A stretch of DNA of 64,000 nt from DTKD01 sp050948905 (GTDB lineage Bacteria; Armatimonadota; UBA5829): assembly GCA_050948905.1 (NCBI GenBank), contig JBMNES010000001.1, forward strand, positions 2,604,001 to 2,668,000, in the 5' to 3' direction. The notes under the pieces were generated by a model. It was not told the origin of the DNA, searched no databases, and worked only from the letters and a program-made list of their open reading frames with translations. Positions 53,245 to 62,059 of the stretch are shown one piece after another (positions within the stretch are counted from its first letter, which is position 1; every line of letters begins with the position of its first letter). The position numbers and the translations under genes are program-made.

Positions 53245-53565
53245 GTCTTCGCAGCTCACACTTATTACCTGCAAATATAGTGGTTTATTGACGAATATTC
53301 GCGGCACTGGTTAGAGAGCGATTTCAAACACAAAGAGGTAATAAAATGTGCGGTCGCCGTGGAGCAAACAGCGAAGTTGACTAACATTTGGGAGAGATTG
53401 CAAGAGAACCACGCCACTCCGTTGAATCGGCGACCGCCTTCGGTGCGAACTGCGTTTAAGAGAAAGCACCGCTATATATTTATAATACACCATATTTTAT
53501 CAATATGCAACTATACTATTTTCCTATCATGTGTAGTTTTTAGGAGTTAAACTGGCAATAGCCAG
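53245..53565. other. Intergenic gap with inverted repeats; possible structured RNA
   Basis: 321 bp between converging genes. Two stems are clear: a perfect 10-bp GCGGTCGCCG / CGGCGACCGC pair (53350-53359 with 53428-53437) enclosing a GTGG/CCAC pair, and CGGTGC / GCACCG (53441-53446 with 53466-53471). On the plus strand a weak promoter-like TTGACG-17-TTAGAG (from 53288) and AGAGG before a 12-codon ORF (53346-53384, MCGRRGANSEVD) precede it. On the minus strand an A/T-rich promoter-like stretch (TTGCAT-17-TATTAT, around 53485-53515) precedes it. No known RNA family is recognised. Confidence 0.4.
53552..53565 (-). terminator. Weak hairpin just after the rnj stop
   Basis: CTGGC / GCCAG with a four-base loop, followed on the minus strand by TTTAACT. 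Short stem, so only a candidate terminator for the RNase J operon. Confidence 0.35.
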
Positions 53566-55233
53566 CTATACTTCCATAATTATCGGAACTACCATAGGCC
53601 TACAGTGAGTGCGTTCATAGATAAATTTGGCGAGCACTTTTCTACACGTGGCTTTTATTTCATCGTATTCTTCGAGTGCATCCTCGTCAGCGTACTCCTC
53701 CAAAACCTGATCTATCCGTTCCCTGGCCTCCTCAAGCAGCTCCTCCGCTCGATCCGCTTCTACAAAGCCTCTTGAAAAAACATCCGGGCCGGATACTATC
53801 TGTCTTGAAGCAGCATCCACCCCAACTACAATGATCACAAACCCATCGCGTGCGAGGTGGCGGCGGTCCCGCAAGACCAGATCCTCCACGTCCCCTACCC
53901 CTAAACCATCCACCATGACACTACCGGCGGCTACACGGTCGACGAGCTCCGCGGAGTCTTCAGACAGCTCCAGCACGTCTCCGATGTTCATATAGATCAC
54001 GCTGTCTGTGGGATAACCCTGCGCTGTGACAAGATCCGAAAACTTATGATAATGCCTCTCCTCACCGTGAACCGGTATCATATACTTCGGCCTGAGAAGA
54101 TTCAGCATCATCCTGATATCTTCCTGATTGCCGTGACCGGATGCGTGCACGGTGGTCTCAGGCTCATGGACGACTTTTGCGCCTTGTTTGAAAAGCCTGT
54201 TAATAGTTCGAAGCACCAGGTCTTCGTTGCCGGGAATCGGGGTTGCACTAATTATGACGATGTCCCCGTCCTCAATCTTGATCTGCTTATGTTCATCAAG
54301 CGACATTCTAGAGAGTGCAGACAACGGCTCTCCCTGGCTGCCAGTGGTTATTATTACGGTCTTATCTCGATCAGTATGAGCCAGTTCGTCGTTTCGCAGC
54401 CGAACCTCCGGAGGAATATTCAGATAACCGAGTTCCTCGGCAATCCGGCTGTTGCTCTCCATACTCCGGCCGACTACTGCCACCCTGCGGCCGAAATCGG
54501 CGGCGACGTTGTAGACTTGCTGGAGGCGGTGAATGTTGGATGCAAATGCGGCGACGATAATTCTACCGGGCGCATCTGCAAATATTCGATTAAATGCCTC
54601 TCCGACCACGCTCTCGCTGGGAGTAAAGCCGGGTTTCTCTACATTTGTCGTGTCGCATAGCAGTAATAATACGCCTTTGTCGCCGGCCTGGGCCAGCCGG
54701 CTGACATCGACCAGGTTTCCATCCACAGGAGACTGATCGAACTTGAAATCCGCTGTGTGGACTATAGTGCCAAGCGGGGTCTGGATTATCAGGCAACTGG
54801 CATCGGGTATGCTGTGTGAGACGCGCACCCACTCGACCGTAAAGTCCCCAAGTTCGATCACCGACCCGCACTGGACGGTGTTCAGGCGCGCATACTCATC
54901 AAGATTGTGCTCAACGAGCTTGTTCTGCACAAAACCCATCGTAAGCGGAGTCCCATAAACCGGAACGTCGAGACGTTTTAACACGTAAGGAAGTGCGCCA
55001 ATGTGGTCTTCGTGGCCGTGTGTGAGCACGATACCTACAATGTTTTCTGCGTTCTCCTCAAGATAGGTAATATCCGGGATCACAATATCGACCCCAAACA
55101 TCTCCTCTTCAGGAAACATCAAACCCGCGTCGACGACCAGAATCTGATCGTCGACGCGAAAGGCTGTCATATTCTTACCGATTTCAAGCACGCCCCCAAG
55201 GGGAATTACTTGAAGTTTCTTGCTATTTGTCAT
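53566..55233 (-). CDS. rnj: Ribonuclease J
   Basis: 555 residues. Metallo-beta-lactamase/beta-CASP nuclease with 5'-3' exo- and endonuclease activity on mRNA and rRNA precursors. HxHxDH motif H72-G-H74-E-D76-H77 in LTHGHEDHIGALP, further metal sites SHSIPDASCLII and VHTADFKFD, the beta-CASP insert (about 210-370), EPETTVHASGHGNQED and IPVHGEERHYHKF. C-terminal domain complete. Last gene of the rpsO-pnp-M16-dapB-asd-rnj series, 33 bp after asd. ATG start without a strong Shine-Dalgarno. Confidence 0.96.
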   Translation of the reverse strand: MTNSKKLQVIPLGGVLEIGKNMTAFRVDDQILVVDAGLMFPEEEMFGVDIVIPDITYLEENAENIVGIVLTHGHEDHIGALPYVLKRLDVPVYGTPLTMGFVQNKLVEHNLDEYARLNTVQCGSVIELGDFTVEWVRVSHSIPDASCLIIQTPLGTIVHTADFKFDQSPVDGNLVDVSRLAQAGDKGVLLLLCDTTNVEKPGFTPSESVVGEAFNRIFADAPGRIIVAAFASNIHRLQQVYNVAADFGRRVAVVGRSMESNSRIAEELGYLNIPPEVRLRNDELAHTDRDKTVIITTGSQGEPLSALSRMSLDEHKQIKIEDGDIVIISATPIPGNEDLVLRTINRLFKQGAKVVHEPETTVHASGHGNQEDIRMMLNLLRPKYMIPVHGEERHYHKFSDLVTAQGYPTDSVIYMNIGDVLELSEDSAELVDRVAAGSVMVDGLGVGDVEDLVLRDRRHLARDGFVIIVVGVDAASRQIVSGPDVFSRGFVEADRAEELLEEARERIDQVLEEYADEDALEEYDEIKATCRKVLAKFIYERTHCRPMVVPIIMEV

Positions 55234-55266
55234 TTGTATTTAAGGGCCAGGCCCACAATTGTCTTT

Positions 55267-56292
55267 CTACTTAGATTTGATATAGCCACGCTCGATGGCG
55301 AGTTCCGCGATCTGAACGGCGTTGAGGGCGGCTCCTTTGCGGATATTGTCCGCCACCACCCACATATCGAGCGTGTTCGGGTTGCACGAATCCTGCCGGA
55401 TGCGGCCGACATAGGTCGGGTCCTGGCCTTCTGCGAACAGCGGCATCGGGTATTTGCCGTTAGCCGGGTCGTCGATGACTTCAATGCCAGGCCACGCAGC
55501 GATCGCATTCCTCGCTTCGTCAGCCGTGACCTCTTTTTCCAACTCTACATTGATAGCCTCGGAATGGGCTCGGAATACCGGCACCCTCACGCAAGTCGCC
55601 GAAACGGCGAGGCACGGAATCTGGAAAATCTTCCGCGTCTCTTTGATCATCTTGATCTCTTCGCCGAAGTAACCGTCGTACTCATCCTTGAGACTGCTGA
55701 TCTGCGGGATGAGATTGCACATTATTTGATAAGGATATTGCTCGCAGTTGATATCATTGCCTGCGACGTAGTCCTTGATCTGTTGTTCCAATTCTACGAT
55801 GGCAGCGCTTCCCGTGCCGGAGACCGATTGATAGGTCGACACGACCACGCGCTTGAGACCTGCCAGCTTATGAAGTGGCGCAAGGGCGTGGACCATTTGA
55901 ATGGTACTGCAGTTGGGATTGGCGATGAAACGATGCTCGGATGTCATTGAGTCCCCGTTCACCTCCGGCACAACAAGCGGCACCCGATCGTCCATACGAT
56001 AATCGTCGCCATTGTCGATCACAAAAACGCCTCTGGCAACTGCTTCCCAGCCGAATAGCTGGCTGGCGCCTTTGACGCCTTCAGTGCCTGCGAAAAAGGC
56101 GATGTCGATGTCGTCGAACGCCTCGGCAGTGGTTTGTTTCACAGGATACACCACGCCATCTATACTCTGATCACGGTTAGAGCGCGCAAAGAGAGTGAGT
56201 TCCGCACAAAGGAAATCCCTCTGCTTCAGAACGCGCACCATTTCCTCACCAACAGCACCGGCGCCGACTACGGCAACCTTGAACTTCGACAT
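55267..56292 (-). CDS. asd: Aspartate-semialdehyde dehydrogenase
   Basis: 341 residues from ATG 56292 (GGAGG 7 nt upstream); the open frame extends to 56373, but those residues are unlike the family. It reduces aspartyl phosphate to aspartate semialdehyde for lysine/DAP, threonine and methionine. NADP-binding KVAVVGAGAVGEEMVRVLK, catalytic C128 in ANPNCSTIQMV, and the C-terminal histidine region VRVPVFRAHSEAINVE. Pairs with dapB to feed diaminopimelate synthesis. Confidence 0.95.
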   Translation of the reverse strand: MSKFKVAVVGAGAVGEEMVRVLKQRDFLCAELTLFARSNRDQSIDGVVYPVKQTTAEAFDDIDIAFFAGTEGVKGASQLFGWEAVARGVFVIDNGDDYRMDDRVPLVVPEVNGDSMTSEHRFIANPNCSTIQMVHALAPLHKLAGLKRVVVSTYQSVSGTGSAAIVELEQQIKDYVAGNDINCEQYPYQIMCNLIPQISSLKDEYDGYFGEEIKMIKETRKIFQIPCLAVSATCVRVPVFRAHSEAINVELEKEVTADEARNAIAAWPGIEVIDDPANGKYPMPLFAEGQDPTYVGRIRQDSCNPNTLDMWVVADNIRKGAALNAVQIAELAIERGYIKSK

Positions 56293-56418
56293 TTTCTTTC
56301 CTCCATAGCCATCACGGGCAACCCACACTCCCCCGCAGAGGAGCTTGACCCGGTTGGTTATTTGCCCCGCCATTTTGACGGTGACATTTTAAGCGCACGG
56401 GAAATGCCCGACGCAATT

Positions 56419-57180
56419 TTATTTTAACAGATGATCCAGCCCGTAAACCAAACCCTTCGCCTGAGCTGCAGCCCTGATCGCAAGCAGCACGCCCGGCATA
56501 AAACTCGTTCGGTCGAGGCTATCGTGTTTAATAGTCAACAACTGGCCCGCACCTCCAAATAAGACTTCCTGATGGGCAACCAGGCCCGGCAATCTTACGC
56601 TGTGAACACGGACTCCCTCACACAAATCTCCACGAGCCGGATCGTCTCCTCCCATAGGCGCATCAGCCACAACACCGGCCTCACGTCGGCTTGATTGAAT
56701 CATCTCAGCAGTCTTAATCGCAGTGCCAGAAGGCGCATCAATCTTCTTGTCGTGATGCAGCTCGATAATCTCCACATTCGGCATATATTTCGCCGCCTGA
56801 GCAGCAAACCGCATCATTAACACAGCTCCGATAGCGAAATTCGGTATCACCATCGCCGCGATGCCTTTTTGCTCGGAGAGTTTCTCCAGCTCGGCCAATT
56901 CGGGATCAGTCAGCCCAGTAGTGCCGATTATTGGGACAATTCCGCGTTCTATTGCCTTGCGCGAGTTTTCCATAACAAACGGCTTGGCAAAATCCACTAC
57001 CACATCCAGCTCAGAAGTGTTCAGCATAGACTCGAAATCGGTCTGCACCGATACGCCCAGATCAGCAGCCTCGACCACATCACAGGCGCCGACCAATCGC
57101 ATATCTTCGGCACCGCTGACCGCTTTTACAACCTCACGGCCCATCTTTCCACATGCGCCCAATACCGCCACTTTTATCAT
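56419..57180 (-). CDS. dapB: 4-hydroxy-tetrahydrodipicolinate reductase
   Basis: 253 residues from ATG 57180 (GAGG 9 nt upstream); TTG 57195 is possible. NAD(P)-binding VAVLGACGKMGREVVKAV, the Asp/Glu-binding VVDFAKPFVMENSRKAIE and the signature ELHHDKKIDAPSGTA near residue 145 are all present. It catalyses the second committed step of DAP/lysine synthesis. It sits between the M16 peptidase and asd genes. dapA is not in the window. Confidence 0.95.
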   Translation of the reverse strand: MIKVAVLGACGKMGREVVKAVSGAEDMRLVGACDVVEAADLGVSVQTDFESMLNTSELDVVVDFAKPFVMENSRKAIERGIVPIIGTTGLTDPELAELEKLSEQKGIAAMVIPNFAIGAVLMMRFAAQAAKYMPNVEIIELHHDKKIDAPSGTAIKTAEMIQSSRREAGVVADAPMGGDDPARGDLCEGVRVHSVRLPGLVAHQEVLFGGAGQLLTIKHDSLDRTSFMPGVLLAIRAAAQAKGLVYGLDHLLK

Positions 57181-57191
57181 CTGTGCATTCC

Positions 57192-58463
57192 TCAATTAAA
57201 AACTCCATCGAGAATATCCGCGCGCTGCGTGAAAGGCCCGATGGCTGCGACCGCAAACTTAGCATCGCCGAAGACTCGCGCAGCGACATCGGCGATTTCG
57301 TCCCTGGTGACATTCATTATCGAAGAGATCACTTCCTGTGTTCGGACGTTTCGACCGAAGTATAGCTCGCTTCTGGCCAGCCGGCTCATGCGGTTGGACA
57401 TACTCTCCTGCCCCAGCACCAGCGCGCCTCTAATCTGATTTTTAGCTCTCTCCAACTCGGCCTCAGTCACGCTTTCGCGCCCCATCGTCTCACATTCCTT
57501 GCGGGTAAGCTCCACCACTTCCCTGACGTTTTCCACACCAGTTCCGCCGTAGATAGCAAAAAGTCCGGCTTCCTGATACGCCGCGGAATACGACCCGATG
57601 GAATACGCAAGACCGCGACTCTCGCGGATCTCCTGAAACAGCCGGGAACTCATCCCTCCGCCAAGTATTGAGTCTATGGCAGCAAGGGTGTATTTCTCCT
57701 TGTCGTGCTGAGCAAACCCGACCGTGCCGAGGCAAAAATGCACCTGCTCGGTCTGCTTATCGATAATTCGCATATCCATGTGCGGGGTAACCGCATGAAG
57801 CTCTCTGGGCACTCGTTTTCCCGTTAATGAGCCGAAGTGTGCACGAACTATATCGACAAATCTGGAATGTTCCACATTACCCGCTGCCGAGATTAACAGC
57901 CCATCAGGCCGGTAGTGCTCGTCGACATACGCCATCAACGATTCCCTGTTAAGAGACCGCACCACGTTCTCGCTTCCGATTACCGTATTGCCTAAATGGT
58001 GCCCCTTCCACAGCGTCTGCGTAAGAATGTCGTGCACCTCGTCTTCCGGGGTGTCCTGATGCCGCTTTATTTCTTCGAGAATCACGCTCTTTTCCCGGTC
58101 GATCTCAGAAGGATCGTAGGCGGAGTGCAGCACCATGTCCGAGACGATGTCCATCGCCTGCTCCAAATGTTCACTGAGAACTTTTGAATAGTAGCAGGTA
58201 AATTCTTTATCTGTGAATGCGTTCAGATGCCCGCCGAGTGAGTCCATCTCGTCGGCAATCTGCCTGGCACTGCGCTTTTGGGTGCCTTTGAAGAGCATGT
58301 GTTCGACGAAATGGCTCATTCCGTGCCGAGTCTCGTCCTCGTCACGCGCACCAGCCAGCGCCCAGACGCCGATGGAAACCGAATCGACATAAGGCACTCT
58401 CTCGCTGAGTATCCGAACCCCGTTCGGAAGTATAGTTTTATTTATGGAAGATTGGTAGGCCAA
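57192..58463 (-). CDS. M16 family zinc peptidase (processing-peptidase-like)
   Basis: 423 residues. Inverted zinc motif HxxEH at H51-F-V-E54-H55 in GMSHFVEHMLFKGT, with E131 (VILEEIKRH) at the 76-residue spacing typical of active M16 enzymes. The N-terminal catalytic and C-terminal (about 190-400) domains are both present. This is the MlpA/YmxG-type located next to pnp in Bacillus-like genomes. TTG start at 58463 with GGGA 8 nt upstream. It follows pnp by 124 bp, a gap with a hairpin. Confidence 0.92.
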   Translation of the reverse strand: MAYQSSINKTILPNGVRILSERVPYVDSVSIGVWALAGARDEDETRHGMSHFVEHMLFKGTQKRSARQIADEMDSLGGHLNAFTDKEFTCYYSKVLSEHLEQAMDIVSDMVLHSAYDPSEIDREKSVILEEIKRHQDTPEDEVHDILTQTLWKGHHLGNTVIGSENVVRSLNRESLMAYVDEHYRPDGLLISAAGNVEHSRFVDIVRAHFGSLTGKRVPRELHAVTPHMDMRIIDKQTEQVHFCLGTVGFAQHDKEKYTLAAIDSILGGGMSSRLFQEIRESRGLAYSIGSYSAAYQEAGLFAIYGGTGVENVREVVELTRKECETMGRESVTEAELERAKNQIRGALVLGQESMSNRMSRLARSELYFGRNVRTQEVISSIMNVTRDEIADVAARVFGDAKFAVAAIGPFTQRADILDGVFN

Positions 58464-58502
58464 TCAGTGTTTCCCTTTCAATTTTCAATCAGCCAGATTT
58501 GC

Positions 58503-58550
58503 ACAAACCCCCCTGAAACCCCTGAAGTTCACGGGGTGAGGAGGGTTTGT
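58503..58550. repeat. Long imperfect hairpin between pnp and the M16 gene
   Basis: Nested arms ACAAACCC...GGGTTTGT (8 bp), CCT...AGG and ACCCC...GGGGT around a short loop, 48 bp in all. On the minus strand it follows the pnp stop by 37 bp. No T-tract follows, so it may be a processing or stabilising structure rather than a terminator. Confidence 0.5.
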
Positions 58551-58587
58551 ATCACAGCATTCGAATAATTCAATATGCTATTCGTTA

Positions 58588-60819
58588 CTACCGCTTTGGG
58601 CGGAACCTGACGCCCGGGCCCTCATCGCCGCCTTCTCTTGGCTTCGGGCTTTTGGAGCCGCCGCCTCTTGGCAGCCTGCCGCCACCACGCGGACCAGAGT
58701 CGCGCTTAGGACCAGGAGGCGGAGCGACGTAATCCTCATCGCCTTCAATCAAACCGCGTCGACTAAGGCGAATCTTGCCGTCATCGCCGACTTCTATGAC
58801 CTTAACGGTCAGAACATCGCCGACATTGCAGACGTCCTCGGTTCGATTTACCCGGTCTTTATCGAGCTGAGATATATGAACTAGCCCGTCCTTGTTAGGC
58901 AGTATCTCTACAAACGCGCCGTAGGCTTCGCATCGAGTCACCTTGCCGGTGAAGACGTCGCCGACCTGGACTTCACGGGTGATTCCCTCGATGATCTTCC
59001 TGGCCATCTCCCCACCAGCCGCGTCCAGAGCAGTGATATATACGTGGCCATCCTGCTCGATATCGAGCTTGGCGCCTGTGTCTGCTTCGATCTTTTTGAT
59101 AACCTTGCCGCCAGGGCCGATGATCTCGCCGATTTTCTCCGGGTTGATCTCCAGCACAAACACGCGCGGAGCATACTGACTGAGCGCCTCTCTGGGTTCC
59201 GGCAGTACCTCTGCAAAGGCATCAAGTATGCGCGCCCTTGCTGCCTTGGCAGCCTCAAGTGCGCCCTTTACAACCTCGCGGCTAAGACCATGCAGCTTTG
59301 TGTCGACCTGGATAGCCGTAACGCCGTCACGAGTCCCAGCGACCTTAAAGTCCATATCGCCGTAGAAGTCCTCAAGAGCCTGGATGTCTGTTAGAAGCAC
59401 GTTATTGGATTCATCTGAAACCAAACCGATGGAGATACCAGCCACAGGGGCCTTGATCTTCACACCAGCGTCAAGCAGAGCCAGTGTACAGCCACATGTG
59501 CTGGCCATCGAAGTCGAGCCGTTTGACTCAAGACATTCCGAAGTCAGCAGCATCGAATAAGGGAAGTCTTCAGTAGCCGGAATAACTGGTCGCAGCGCCT
59601 TTTCAGCCAATGCGCCGTGGCCGACTTCACGCCGCCCCGCTGCTCTGATGGGCCGCACTTCGCCGGTGGCATACGGTGGGAAGTTGTAGAAGTGCATGAA
59701 GCGCTTCTCGGAATCTTCCTCAAGGTTGTCGACTTTCTGCGCATCGTCAAGCGAGCCTAGCGTCAGCGTGGTCAGAACCTGGGTCTGCCCTCTGGCAAAC
59801 AAACCCGAGCCGTGCACCCTCGGCAGCAGTCCAACGTCCACCGACAACGGTCGAATCTGATCCAGCGTCCGGCCATCGGCACGAGCCTGCTCTTCAAGGA
59901 TCATCTTTCGGACGTGTTTCTTCAGCAGTCCATCGAGAATATCGTCGAGTTCGCCGATTCTTTCCGGATATTCCTCGGCCAGCCGCGCAACCAGTTGATC
60001 TTTGAGATCGAAGAGCGCCTTCTCGCTGGCGCTGAGGTCCGGGTTTCTAATAGCCTGAGCTATCTCGCCGCCCAGTTTCGCCCCGATCTCCTCAACTAGC
60101 TCAGGGTCCGAAGTAACGAGCGTAGGCTCCGCCTTGGGCTTGCCGACCAGTTTGACCAGTTCCATCTGCAGATCGATTTGCTTTGCAATGGCGTCAAGCG
60201 CAATGTCGGTAGCTTCGACGAGGACGTCTTCCGTAACCTCGCTGGCCTCCGCCTCAATCTCAAGAACTTTATCTTTGAGTCCGGCGACGGTCAGTTCGAG
60301 GTCTGCTTCTTTGATCTGATCCAGCGATGGATTGACCACAAACTCGCCATCTATTCGACAAACTCGTACACAGCCAATCGGCCCTCCCCAGGGTATATCG
60401 GAGATAGCCAGCGCTGCGGATGAAGCGAGTACCGCGATCATATCGGCAGGCACATCCGGCTCCATCGACAGCGGCATCGCGATAACCTGAACGTCGTTTC
60501 GCATACCGTCGGGGAATAGTGGCCGGATTGGTCTGTCGATCACTCGTGAGGTGAGGACGGCCTGTTCTGATGGCCTTCCTCCTCTTTTCACAAATCCGCC
60601 GGGAATCTTCCCGACGGCGTATTTTCTTTCCTCGTAATCACACGTAAGAGGGAAGAAATTCATTCCTTCCCTCGGAGCGGCGCTCATGCAAGCCGTGGCC
60701 ATAACCACAGTCTCGCCGCAAGTGACAAGCACAGCGCCATTGGCCTGGCCGGCAATCCGTCCCTGTTCGAGAACGATGGTCTTGCCGCCAAGCTCCATTT
60801 CGGTTTTTTGAATTGTCAT
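58588..60819 (-). CDS. pnp: Polynucleotide phosphorylase
   Basis: 743 residues. Phosphorolytic 3'-5' exoribonuclease. First RNase PH domain (1-140, TCDYEERKYAVGKIPGGFVKRGG), alpha linker, second RNase PH domain (about 310-540, RADGRTLDQIRPLSVDVGLL, GSTSMASTCGCTLALLDAG), KH domain (about 550-610, KIGEIIGPGGKVIKKIEADT) and S1 domain (about 620-690, GDVFTGKVTRCEAYGAFVEIL). A Gly/Arg/Pro-rich tail follows. ATG start 16 bp after rpsO, as in many bacteria. Confidence 0.97.
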   Translation of the reverse strand: MTIQKTEMELGGKTIVLEQGRIAGQANGAVLVTCGETVVMATACMSAAPREGMNFFPLTCDYEERKYAVGKIPGGFVKRGGRPSEQAVLTSRVIDRPIRPLFPDGMRNDVQVIAMPLSMEPDVPADMIAVLASSAALAISDIPWGGPIGCVRVCRIDGEFVVNPSLDQIKEADLELTVAGLKDKVLEIEAEASEVTEDVLVEATDIALDAIAKQIDLQMELVKLVGKPKAEPTLVTSDPELVEEIGAKLGGEIAQAIRNPDLSASEKALFDLKDQLVARLAEEYPERIGELDDILDGLLKKHVRKMILEEQARADGRTLDQIRPLSVDVGLLPRVHGSGLFARGQTQVLTTLTLGSLDDAQKVDNLEEDSEKRFMHFYNFPPYATGEVRPIRAAGRREVGHGALAEKALRPVIPATEDFPYSMLLTSECLESNGSTSMASTCGCTLALLDAGVKIKAPVAGISIGLVSDESNNVLLTDIQALEDFYGDMDFKVAGTRDGVTAIQVDTKLHGLSREVVKGALEAAKAARARILDAFAEVLPEPREALSQYAPRVFVLEINPEKIGEIIGPGGKVIKKIEADTGAKLDIEQDGHVYITALDAAGGEMARKIIEGITREVQVGDVFTGKVTRCEAYGAFVEILPNKDGLVHISQLDKDRVNRTEDVCNVGDVLTVKVIEVGDDGKIRLSRRGLIEGDEDYVAPPPGPKRDSGPRGGGRLPRGGGSKSPKPREGGDEGPGVRFRPKR

Positions 60820-60835
60820 CTAGTAACGCTTTCTC

Positions 60836-61105
60836 CTATCTTCTCAGGCCAAGCCTCGCAACGATCTCACGATACCGATTGATGTCCTTGTTGCTAAGAT
60901 AGTCAAGCAAGCGTCTTCGCTGACCTACCATCATAAGAAGGCCACGTCTTGAGTGATGGTCCTTCTTGTGTTCTTTGAGATGCTCCGTAAGCTGATTTAT
61001 ACGGGCGCTCAGCAATGCAATTTGGACCTCAGGCGAACCGGTATCGCCTTCATGCTGCTTATGTTCTTCGATAATTTCTGTTTTTCTGTCTTTAACGAGC
61101 GCCAA
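60836..61105 (-). CDS. rpsO: 30S ribosomal protein S15
   Basis: 89 residues, full length. The 16S rRNA-binding helices show EHKQHEGDTGSPEVQIALLS and HKKDHHSRRGLLMMVGQRRRLLDYL, ending MPxx-free in RYREIVARLGLRR as usual. The start codon is TTG with a strong GGAGGT 8 nt upstream. First gene of the rpsO-pnp operon. Confidence 0.97.
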   Translation of the reverse strand: MALVKDRKTEIIEEHKQHEGDTGSPEVQIALLSARINQLTEHLKEHKKDHHSRRGLLMMVGQRRRLLDYLSNKDINRYREIVARLGLRR

Positions 61106-61154
61106 AAGTTCGCACCTCCAAAAGCCGCTCTAATCTCTTATTTTTATACAGGCA

Positions 61155-61184
61155 AGTTTACCACACCGACCAACACCGTGTCAA
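61155..61184 (-). promoter_or_regulatory. Sigma70-type promoter for rpsO-pnp operon
   Basis: Minus strand: perfect -35 TTGACA at 61179-61184 with -10 TAAACT at 61155-61160 (18-bp spacing). A TATAAA slightly downstream (about 61144-61149) offers an alternative -10. The gap from here to 61326 holds one palindromic repeat copy. Confidence 0.6.
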
Positions 61185-61274
61185 TCTGATCGGCAATACT
61201 GATTTACTTACGCTTTGTGGCGTTTTGTTATGGGCTATTCGGAGTAACTCAATGCCGTCGGAGTTTTATCATTT

Positions 61275-61299
61275 CCGGAAACCCTTTTCCCTAAACAAC
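61275..61299. repeat. Palindromic repeat copy A (partial)
   Basis: On the minus strand GTTGTTTAGGGAAA is intact, then A-GGG-TTTCC, after which the right arm diverges. Related to copies B and C of a 31-bp inverted repeat. Lies about 28 bp after the stop of the 61327-61875 gene. Confidence 0.65.
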
Positions 61300-61326
61300 G
61301 GAAGGAACTAGTTTTCAGACATCAAT

Positions 61327-61875
61327 CTATTTCACGTGCTTCCTCGCCTCATCCAAAGCAACCCCCAACTGCTGGATACGCATAGACAGATAATCTATCC
61401 ACGAATACTCCTGCCGCAATATCGGATAGTAGATGCACGAAATCATAAGTGCCGCGGCCACGAACAAACCCAACATGATAGCCAGACGTGATTTGATAGA
61501 ACTAATACGACTAAACTGATTTACCGATAAAACCCCTGACCCAAGGGCAAGCAGATAAGCTCCTATCATTGATGCCACAGGCATATCAGCTTGGAAAAGT
61601 GGCCCCTGAAGGAATATCCAGATAGAAGACAGTCCTATTCCGACAATCCACCAGACACTGGGTATCCGCAACCAACTGCACACAAGTCCAGCCACTGTGA
61701 CACTCATCCAAACCGCCGTCAAATCTGAGATCAAAGTCGCAGGAAGGGCATACTCTAGAGACCCGACACATTTCAACAAAATTAATGTGCAAACGCCCAC
61801 GATGGAATATGACACGATTAAAACGACAGAGCCACCTATCACTATTCCTGCAGCGATCCTAGTATAATGTTTCAT
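61327..61875 (-). CDS. Hypothetical multi-helix membrane protein
   Basis: 182 residues from ATG 61875 (a TTG at 61944 would add 23). About five helices: IAAGIVIGGSVVLIVSYSIVG, LPATLISDLTAVWMSVTVAG, SVWWIVGIGLSSIWIFLQG, ASMIGAYLLALGSGVLSV, AIMLGLFVAAALMISCIYY. The short charged C-terminus ends EARKHVK. No family recognised. First of four small genes in a stretch that looks less conserved than the rest of the window. Confidence 0.6.
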   Translation of the reverse strand: MKHYTRIAAGIVIGGSVVLIVSYSIVGVCTLILLKCVGSLEYALPATLISDLTAVWMSVTVAGLVCSWLRIPSVWWIVGIGLSSIWIFLQGPLFQADMPVASMIGAYLLALGSGVLSVNQFSRISSIKSRLAIMLGLFVAAALMISCIYYPILRQEYSWIDYLSMRIQQLGVALDEARKHVK

Positions 61876-62007
61876 TTGCTCGATCCTCACGGGTAATGAT
61901 GGCAATCCATTAAGCCACAGCCGGATATTCTGATCCAAAGCCAAGACTTCGGTTTAGCAATGCCAGTGTAGACCTGGATGGCTTCGCATAGCATTAAACA
62001 CCCACTT

Positions 62008-62038
62008 GTTGTTTAGGTAAACCCTTTCTCGATACAAC
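62008..62038. repeat. Palindromic repeat copy B
   Basis: 31 bp: GTTGTTTAGGTAAA, then CCC, then TTTCTCGATACAAC. The arms are largely self-complementary, with the outer GTTGT/ACAAC and inner AAA-CCC-TTT intact. In the gap between two hypothetical genes. Confidence 0.7.
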
Positions 62039-62059
62039 GGAGCCCGTAAGCCGTCACCT

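Noticed and set aside
53359..53550. 63-codon plus-strand ORF in the gap after the CHAT gene
   Set aside because: It begins at GTG inside the inverted repeat and has no ribosome-binding site; peptide shows no family features.
55003..55950. 315-codon plus-strand open frame across rnj and asd
   Set aside because: Entirely antisense to two conserved genes, no domain, composition of a shadow frame.
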